64,000 nucleotides of DNA from Cepaea nemoralis (lineage: Eukaryota; Mollusca; Gastropoda; Stylommatophora; Helicidae): assembly GCA_014155875.1 (NCBI GenBank), contig JACEFZ010005599.1:62001-126000 (forward strand), written 5' to 3'. Position 1 is the stretch's first letter. Each line of letters opens with the position of its first letter. A program made the position numbers and the translations under genes. The notes below the pieces were generated by a model. It did not search any database. It was not told the origin of the DNA and was given only the letters and a program-made list of their open reading frames with translations. Shown in pieces: positions 56,566 to 64,000 of this stretch.

Positions 56566-57794
56566 CCATAGGCACCTTGCCGTCTTGACAGACGATAGTT
56601 TGTGCTTTAAAAAGGCATAATAACTTTTAAATATTGAGCACAACCCACTACTGGCAACGCTGGTCGTATTCTGGTATGAACCTAAGGCCCATCCACGTCA
56701 ATATGGAAGCACTAGACTCGAGTTTCGCCCTCGTTTGAGCTCGTCAGTAGTGCATATCCCTGACCGGATCCGGAAACAAGCCCCGGATCACTAACGTGTG
56801 AAGCGGATGTGTAACCACGCGGCACACGCTAGACACACAGCCAAATTATCATAACAGAACATTACAACGTCACCCATCGTAGGCTATGCTTAAGATTGCC
56901 CAATCGCCGCGACTGACGTCCGTCAATCGATGTGGACCCGAAACGATCAGGACTTCTCATTGGCAAGGAACACCAGGCCTCCTAAATCCAATGAGCAATA
57001 ATCAAATTGATCAATTTGGTTATTTCGGGATTTGAATTTTAAATATTGAGCACAACCCACTACTGGCAACGCTGATCGTATTCTGGTATGAACCTAAGGC
57101 CCATCCACTATGGAAGCACCAGACTCGAGTTTCGCTCTCGTTTGAGCTCGTCTAGGAGGCCTGGTGTTCCAAAATTCACCAAAAAGGATGTCCTTTGGTA
57201 TTCTATCATCATCCATCCTCCTAAGATGTCCTATCCATCTAAGTCTACGAAGACTGAGCATGGAATAAACCGTCACACAACCTGATCTTTCCAATACTTC
57301 AGTATTTGTGATTTTGTCTTGCCACTTAATACCAAGAAATCTTCGCAGACACCGCATATGAAAGCTGTTTAAATGTTTCTCTTGGTGTGAGTAAGTTGTC
57401 CAGGTTTTACTGCCATAAAGAAGAGTACTAAGGACACAGGCTTGATAGACAAGGACTTTTGTTTTTGCAGAAAGCTTACTGTTCTCCCAGACTCTTTTTC
57501 TTAACGTGTTCATTGTTGTTGCTGCCTTACCAATCCGGATGTTGATTTCCTGATCTAGGGATAATTTGTTATTTACCACGGATCCTAGATATGTAAAATG
57601 GTCTACCATCTCTAGTTCGGCGTCGTCAATAAAGATTGATGGTACCCCATGTGCACCTTGTGACATAATCTGTCTTCATTTTGTTAATTGTTAAACCAAA
57701 TTCACAACAAGCATTGGAGAATGCAGATAGTAGACATTGCAATTCTTCCTCAGAGTGGGTCGTAACTGCAGCATCATCTGCAAAAAGCAACTCT
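56566..57794 (-). pseudogene. LINE family X, 5'-truncated copy with TSD and nested element F
   Basis: The 1,229-bp insert is bounded by ctgaaaccaag (56555-56565 and 57795-57805). On the minus strand FADD-type RT sequence (57720-57794) is followed by the frame at 57666-57094: GVPSIFIDDAELEMVDHFTY, WTTYSHQEKHLNSFHMRCLR, and WIGHLRRMDDDRIPKDILFG. The 3' end (56566-56605) is the family X 3' end. Between 56632 and 57153 the element is interrupted by element F. Confidence 0.85.
56632..57153. repeat. Element F with 115-bp direct terminal repeats
   Basis: A sequence of about 115 bp (starting tttaaatattgagcacaacc and including tcgtattctggtatgaacct) is present at 56632-56746 and again at 57037-57153. 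The 290 bp between contain a perfect palindrome aaattgatcaattt near 57003. An inverted copy of part of it is at 11187-11302. No coding frame is seen. Confidence 0.7.
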
Positions 57795-57807
57795 CTGAAA
57801 CCAAGCA

Positions 57808-58370
57808 GCAGAAATTAAAATGGGAAATAAAGCTAGGAGTACAACAGGGGTGTGTCTTGTCACCGGATCTCTTCTCCCTATATAGCGAAGTAATAATGAG
57901 AGAGATCAAAGAGACGCCAAGAATACTAATCGGAGGTTATAATATAAATAATATACGCTATGCAGATGACACAGTATTAGTGGCGGATAATTCAACAGAC
58001 CTACAACAATTGTTAGACATTGTGATAACAGAGAGTACAAAGAAAGGAGTCTCCTTGAATATCAAGAAAACAGAAACAATATCCATGTATCAAAGAAAAT
58101 GGTGATATCAGAAAGTGACATAGAAATAGAAGGGAAAATTCTTAACCAAGTGGATAATTTTAAATACCTAGGGGCATTTATAACATCAGATGGAAGATGT
58201 ACAACAGAGATTAAGAGCAGAATAGGGCAAGCAAAAGCCGCATTTAAGAAAATGAAGAGTATCTTATGCAATAAGTCACTATCACTGAATGAAAGAAAGA
58301 GAGTCCCGAAATGTTGTATAGAACCAGTTTTGCTGTATGGCAGTGATTCTTGGAATGTAAATGGACAAAA
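57808..58370 (+). pseudogene. Reverse transcriptase fragment of unit C
   Basis: Paralogue of 8290-8830. It keeps YADD (IRYADDTVLVADN) and reads through the end (EPVLLYGSDSWNVNGQ), but a frameshift near 58100 breaks it. It ends at the same poly-T junction. Confidence 0.85.
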
Positions 58371-58614
58371 AAATGTTTTTTTTTTTTTCAAACGTTTATT
58401 TCATACAAAGCGATGTATATTTACAAGGTGTAATACGTTTTTATTTTGTTTGAGTAGTTTACAGAGCGTTGCCGTTTGTTAGATGCGTTAATAAAACAAA
58501 TACATACATGTACAGTTATGATAATATGACATTTATGGCATAGTGCATGTAAACACACATTCCTTGCACTGCTTCATTTCCATCTCCACAAGCGGAATGC
58601 ATGTTACACTTGTA

Positions 58615-58710
<96 letters not shown>

Positions 58711-58890
58711 AACACATACATTTTATCTTGATCTATCTCGTGCTTTATGAAGGCCGCAGTACACTGAATGCCGTGAGCTTGGGCAATAAACTTTAAATTA
58801 TCATTCCCATTAAAACGTGGCTTCTTTGTCATTTCTGGGCCACATAGTTACCGAGGTGAAGCTTCACACTGTTGGTGTTTTGGCCTGATG
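58371..58890. repeat. Unit C segment with CT/CA microsatellite
   Basis: Matches 335-981 and 1719-1860 of unit A. The CT/CA tract is at 58616-58710. The point near 58797 is the empty site for the solo LTR. Confidence 0.9.
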
Positions 58891-59671
58891 TCAAATTACA
58901 GGGTGACGCTCTAGTGCCATGTGAATGTCCATGACACATTTTGTTTGGGGTAGTAGCGGACCACGCGACACCAGTCTAGGTCCCTTCTTGATTTGTACTT
59001 TGGTCGGACAATTATTACTCCAGTAGGAGTCCTCCCCACAGACTGTACACGCCGTACGGCGCTCCGGAACTGTGATGAAGAGACGGTGTAGCTTATCTTC
59101 TACCCCGTCCAACTCCATGTCCACGTAATGTGGTAGAGGTTCTTTCGGGTTGCACAGCAGTAACCACTTGTTCGAGCTGTTTTTAAGTTTATGCACTTCC
59201 GCATTTATGTCTCCCGAAATATCCACGACTATTTGCTTCACTGTCTCAACCTTTGCGGTTGTAGGCATCCAGTGAATCATAGCCTTGGTCTTTTCCTTCT
59301 CTGTGTTTTCAATTACAATATATACTTTAGGATCCTGCAGTTCATGCTTCATCCCGTAAAGCCGTTCATAATGGGCCGCCTTTGCTTCCGGTGTCAGCGT
59401 AGCGTACCATCTGCTAGGGTCCTCAAAACGGTAGATGGATTGTATCCCATGCTTACTGATCCCACAAGGATCCAACAAAACGCTCGCCATCAGCGAGTAG
59501 TTGAATCGAAATACATGAGGTCCTGCCTGATGTAGAAAACACAAGTGTGTTTGCTTGATGGAATTCTCCTCCCTCAAAACCTTCTCTCGTGTTGACTTTG
59601 ACACGTTTTACAATTTGGTTTTCCATCTTTGATAATCCGTGGCAGAGTAAATCTTTAACACAAGTATACAC
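58891..59671 (-). pseudogene. ORF1-like remnant with CCHC zinc knuckle, unit C
   Basis: The minus strand gives 237 residues in one frame (59604-58891) plus the N-terminal piece at 59671-59453 after a frameshift. It includes HGIQSIYRFEDPSRWYATLT, the zinc knuckle CTVCGEDSYWSNNC, and VQIKKGPR. Its C-terminal charged tail is lost by the 1.25-kb deletion relative to 2795-3848. Confidence 0.75.
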
Positions 59672-60536
59672 GTGGTGAAAACAATCGAAATCACTTCCAC
59701 AAAATTAATATCACTGGTATGTTTGAATAATCCGCGAAAGAGTAAATCTTTAATCCAGATCCACACGTAGGGACTTAAGTTTACGTTCAGAAGTGCGTTT
59801 AACTGTCCAATATGGTGTAATAGAAATGTGACAAAATGTAGTCAATGCGAGAGACAGTGTGGATGATCCATTACAGCCAACCTTCATTGTGACATGTCAC
59901 CTGATTGAGTGACTAAAGTTGACTGGACATAAAACTACTCATTATTTACAAAACGAGTGCCTAAAGACACTTGCAAAAAAAGATGTTTCGAACGCGATCT
60001 AATCCATACGTCCTTTCAGACAGTATGGCTGAACGACGCTCACATACCACCGATTAAGTCTTCACGACAATACACTATAGTTCGTTGCTTAACCAAATTA
60101 TAAGTTACATTTTATAACACTACAAAAAGTTTTATTTAAATTATATAAGCGCTATTATAGTGAACAAAAGGCAATGCAGATATTTTATGTGCAATAATTT
60201 TTATCAAAATATATTCTTAATACATTTTTGAACCTATTTTGTCTAGTTTGCGAAATTCACCTTTAATTATTAAAAGTAAGAATCAATATTGTTAATTCCC
60301 TTTGATAGCACAATAGTCTCCCCCCCCCCCCCCCCACTGTTAAATATTTACGTAATTTAGTGATTATTTCCCTTATATATTACACATCTTCCGTTGTGAA
60401 GATTTCGGAGGTTCTAGTAACATTAACTAGAAACGATGGCTGATTCACTTCTGCTACTATGAATTGCTGCAATGAACAGCTAAACAGGCGCTTTCGCAAA
60501 CCAAGAGACATTCTAAGATATGATGTATGAGTTAGG
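59672..60536. other. Unit C AT-rich segment, no gene seen
   Basis: Matches 3849-4680. A C-run lies at 60319-60335. No gene is recognised. Confidence 0.55.
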
Positions 60537-60885
60537 AACCTCGATGGCCGAGTGGCTAGTAATAGTAGTATAATGCGAGGTTAACACGGAGGCACATGTT
60601 AAGGCACTGATGTTGTGATGTTTGCATCAATACCCATTTTAAGACATGAGAGCTGCAGGGTTTACAATAAGAGACATTTTAAGAAATGTCTTGGATTAAT
60701 GACTTCAACCATGCGACCAGTCTGGCCGTGCGTCTGCGGTGAAAGGTTCGTCAGGGGCAACATTAAACGTCCAAAAATCTAAATGGGTTTACAGCTGGTA
60801 AAAAAGGCGGGTTTTTCATTTGACTTAACATAAGAAAAATCTTATAAAATTGTACTGAATAGTTTCCCATGTCAACCAAATCACA
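60537..60885 (+). repeat. tRNA-like SINE head, family C, unit C copy
   Basis: It carries the A box TGGCCGAGTGG as in 4681 and 11649, with an insertion of about 100 bp (60660-60740) not present in the other copies. Confidence 0.5.
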
Positions 60886-61240
60886 TCTCCTCTCATCTCA
60901 CCATGTTCTTCTTGTACCTTGCTGTGTCGAGGTGAAGTATAAACAGAGGGAGAGTGCCCGCTTATGGGCTTCATGTATCGATATTCCCATGGACTCTGTT
61001 ATTCCCTGCGTCCATCGTTTACGTGGTCGGCCTCTTCCTTTGCTTCCCTCTGGTCTGTATATCACTGCTTGTTGTGGTATACTGTTAGTTGGTAACATAC
61101 TTGCATGGTCAAACCATTTGACTTGCTGCCTTCTAATAAAATCTAGTGCAGATTTTTGCAGCTTATTTCCCCCACTTTAGTTCTGATTTATTCATTTCTG
61201 ATCTTATATCTTCTTGATACATTGAGTATCCTTCTCAGGA
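60886..61240 (-). pseudogene. LINE C-terminal fragment, family W
   Basis: Minus-strand 61098-60898 encodes QQAVIYRPEGSKGRGRPRKR and WTQGITESMGISIHEA, the GxRGRPRKRW motif of non-LTR element C-termini. It lies where unit C sequence stops. No duplication was found. Confidence 0.6.
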
Positions 61241-61779
61241 ATCTCATTTCTGTTGTGATTTTCCTTTCCTTTTTTTTTTCCTGTCATTGTTCAGGTTTGG
61301 CATTGGTAACATAGAGTTGGTAGGAAGCTTGTGTTGTAAAGTGCCTTCTTAGTAGTTATTGATACATGTTTGTTCTTTAGTATTGATGAAATTTCCAATG
61401 AGTTGGTTTGCATTATTGCATCTATTTTCGACCTCGTCTTCTGATTTACCATTTGATGATATTATTATTATACTTCCTATCCTATAGTCTGTCCAGAAAT
61501 GAATGCCATCATTCACGATCAATTATTTTGAAAACTGTCTGTTGCATCGTTATGCAATTTTTCCTGCCGTCTTATATTTACCCCCACCCAAGGAATATGT
61601 CTTTGATAGGTCCAAAAGCAACTTAAATCATCGAAAGCGGCGACATTTCTTTGATGTTTAGATGAAAATGTAGTGAATTCACGATAACAAACTAGTCTTA
61701 CAGTAAAGCACGTCATTTCGGGTAACGACACAAGTACAAGGCGTAGCCAGATTCGTATGGGAGTGGGTGCAATAAAAAA
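61241..61779. other. Unassigned sequence
   Basis: The left part to about 61400 may continue the LINE fragment. Nothing else is recognised. Confidence 0.4.
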
Positions 61780-62012
61780 AAGTAGCTTAAAAGTCAACAG
61801 GGTCGACTGCATTGCACCGGGTTTTTATCCCATATGGCTCACTTTCTTTCCTCAGCGGGGAAAGCGTATCACAAAGGACACACACCATAGTTACAGCGAC
61901 GACCCTCGGGAGTCTACGAAAAAATGCACTCTTGAAATGAATGAGATGGCCCAGAATTGAAGATACAACCTTCGGAGCCCGAGTCAGACGGCTTGACCAC
62001 TTCACCACGGAG
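61780..62012 (-). mobile_element. tRNA-derived SINE, family A, copy 3
   Basis: The minus strand starts CCGTGGTGAAGTGGTCAAGC (A box) and reaches the same tail as copy 1 (gcaccgggtttttatccc on the plus strand, 61814-61831). The B box is altered to atcttcaattct. Confidence 0.8.
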
Positions 62013-62833
62013 ACTCCAGAGAGGGGTGTAATGTGTTATATTAGTAAAGAGAGAGAATTTACAGAGGCATGGGGTAAATAATGTGTAAATTGACAGGAAA
62101 GTAGAAAGAATATATTTCTTACCTTATGTTTCATTTCCTTCTTGTTTCTTCAGCTGCTGGTTAATAATGTGTACACAAGTATTCATGTTACTAGGATGCA
62201 TTTAGCTTTTTATATTGAGTTTGTGAAAGCTCCCAAATAGCTGTGCGTTAATGTGGGTATGGAGTGACAGAAATGATACCGCAATTTAGTCATCATGTGT
62301 CAATTTTTAAGGATTTGTTCAGTTGTCTGTGTAGCTTGTTCACACGTACACATGGGTGAAAGACCCACTTTGAGTCTTCGTGAAAGATTGCCTACTCTGC
62401 TGTTTACCGTTCAGAGATGGAACATGATTACCTGTTTTGCACTCTGAAAATAGTTGTCAGTGTCTCTGTAGTGGTCTTTCTTCTTAACGACCAAGATGTT
62501 GGTCCTCTTTTCATTGAAGTTTATAGATTGATTCGTATGCACGTGTGTTGTCCCCTAATTTGGCAATGTGTTTGCTCTCATGTTTCTTGTTATGCCACAA
62601 TATGTCAGTTTCCACTGCAATATTACTCTTCTGTTGGTATTCAATGCTTTTAGTGTATGTGTGTTTTTGTCTTGAATACCAGTTGTTTGTCACTGCTGAG
62701 GGCTTGCGGAATTGAAAATTCATCACTGTGGAATACAAACTGTTGCCATTGACATTGTGCTGATGCTGTAATGTTTAGGGTTTGCAATTCGTCTGAATAG
62801 TTGGAGCAAAATATCCCAGTTAGTGTGCACATG
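62013..62833. other. Unassigned sequence downstream of the transposase
   Basis: No element, exon or RNA gene is recognised. The terminal repeat of the transposon, if present, should lie here but was not identified. Confidence 0.4.
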
Positions 62834-62866
62834 GATTAAGGTCTGCGATCTGCTCAGACCTTAATC
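62834..62866. repeat. 12-bp stem hairpin over the transposase stop codon
   Basis: gattaaggtctg at 62834-62845 (+) pairs with cagaccttaatc at 62855-62866 across a 9-base loop; the stop codon of the transposase is inside the right arm. Confidence 0.8.
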
Positions 62867-64000
62867 TGTGTCGGATGATTCCAGTAGGTTGATGACTGCT
62901 CTCGGTTGCATAAAATTCAATCCATCCTTTCTCTGATAGTACTCTTCCTCTTTCAACACATGGTCCTCACATATTTTCCAGTAACTTTTATCAATATTTA
63001 ATAGCGCAGACTGGGTTAGTATATTGACGTCAGACAATTTGAATGGAGTATTGGCAGCTGCCACCTGAACTTTAATTTTAGCCCACACAAGTTCTATAGG
63101 GTTTATATGAGAATGATACGGCAGAAGTCTCAAGCACCTATGGCCATGCTCTTCTATCAACTTGTCGATTTGATATTTCTTGCTTTTTTGCGCGTGTTTT
63201 ACAAGGGACAACAACTGTTGCTTGAAATATGTTTCTGGAAATGGTATATTTTCCCTTCGGAGCCATATCTTTATTGCTTCCTTTGTGCTCAATGTCGTAG
63301 GTATTTTGTCTTCTTGGGCAACAACATTGTGATATGATGCATTGTCCATAATTAGACAAGACGGTCTATCAAGGGATGGAAGTACTGTATTCTCGAGCCA
63401 ATTTCTAAATACATTACCATTCATCTCATTATGATAATCCCTATTGTCTGTATGCTTTGATACGAGCACGAGTCTAGCATTCTGTAGTAAGCCATTATGA
63501 GTACTACCAGCATAGGCTATGACCAAACGCTGTCCTTTACTACTGGGCACATAACGCTTTATCTTTCCATCCACTGATTGCCATTCCTTTTCACTTGTGT
63601 GGTGCGCATTGATCCACGCCTCATCCAAATACACTATGTCATAATTTTATTTGCGCATTTCCCTTATTTCATGTAGGTATCTGCTTCTCATGGCTCCTAA
63701 ATGCGGTTGCTCGCAAAGGATATTTCTACCTCCCTTGCACTTTCTAAAAGTGAAGCCTAATGTCCTTATAATTTTCCACAAAGTTGTTTTGGATAGCTCT
63801 ATGTTATTGTTCTTTCTCAACCAAACCCTAAGTTTTCTTACAGTCACTGTTTCTTTGGCATCCATCATTTTTATAATAACTTGCCTTATGACATACTTGT
63901 CAAAGCTGTCTACAATTGCCTTTCTATCTACCGTTTGCTTATCGCGTGTTGGTTTCATTCCAGATTCTTGCACCCATCGACGAAATTGACCGTTTACTCA
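62861..64000 (-). pseudogene. IS630/Tc1-mariner superfamily transposase (DDE_3), one stop
   Basis: From the window edge the minus strand encodes an N-terminal DNA-binding part (GQFRRWVQESGMKPTRDKQT, then LSKTTLWKIIRTLGF, a helix-turn-helix-like piece, 63990-63750). TAA at 63649-63647 breaks an otherwise continuous frame. The catalytic domain follows: VYLDEAWINAHHT (first Asp), CLIMDNASYH (second Asp), and SHINPIELVWAKIKVQ (Glu). The spacing from the second Asp to the Glu is 83 residues, against 34-41 in ordinary Tc1/mariner elements; I recall a long-spacing family (DD82E, Sailor) described from animals, which this may belong to. The frame meets a stop at the window edge (TGA at 64000-63998), so an upstream exon or another lesion is possible. 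Confidence 0.88.

Overview
The window is metazoan nuclear DNA, not microbial. It holds the 3' half of a spliced, ciliary host gene (EFHC1-like), very long introns, tRNA-derived SINEs, RTE-type and other non-LTR retrotransposons, hAT and IS630/Tc1-mariner elements, and many micro- and minisatellites. That mixture suggests a lophotrochozoan, most likely a mollusc; this is inference from element types and one gene, not a proven assignment.

Layout. (1) 1-8.88 kb is one copy (unit A) of a composite repeat unit of about 6.7 kb once later insertions are subtracted. In order it carries an RT fragment, a CT/CA microsatellite, an antisense CCHC-zinc-knuckle ORF1 remnant, a tRNA-like SINE head, a full-length 164-nt U1 snRNA (5581-5744, minus), a truncated U5-like snRNA, AT-rich sequence, and the RT fragment again. 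(2) 8.88-17.6 kb holds broken LINEs, a truncated unit copy (B), a hAT relic and SINEs. (3) 17.7-38.4 kb is the minus-strand host gene: five coding exons with matching splice phases (38026-38367, 34986-35126, 31554-31848, 27558-27751, 17738-17815) encode the last 349 residues of an EFHC1-like protein (two DM10 domains and a degenerate EF-hand). Its introns hold a 29-bp satellite of about 72 copies, other tandem arrays, a 1.1-kb polypurine tract and several SINE families. Exons for the N-terminal part were not found. (4) 40.4-60.9 kb is a second unit copy (C), in the same order but swollen to 20 kb by nested insertions. In it the U1 gene is split in two by 7.95 kb; other insertions are a full-length RTE element with a single premature stop, a 5'-truncated RTE copy, a hAT element inside a LINE, a palindromic MITE and LINE fragments. 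(5) 61-64 kb holds a SINE and a minus-strand DDE transposase with an unusually long D-to-E spacing, running off the window end.

Because unit A and unit C are paralogues, many insertions have their empty site preserved in the other copy. This gives exact borders and target-site duplications (TSDs) for a solo LTR, SINEs, LINEs and the MITE, and a relative order of events. Most reading frames here are remnants of mobile elements. The only convincing host genes are EFHC1 and, possibly, the U1 snRNA.
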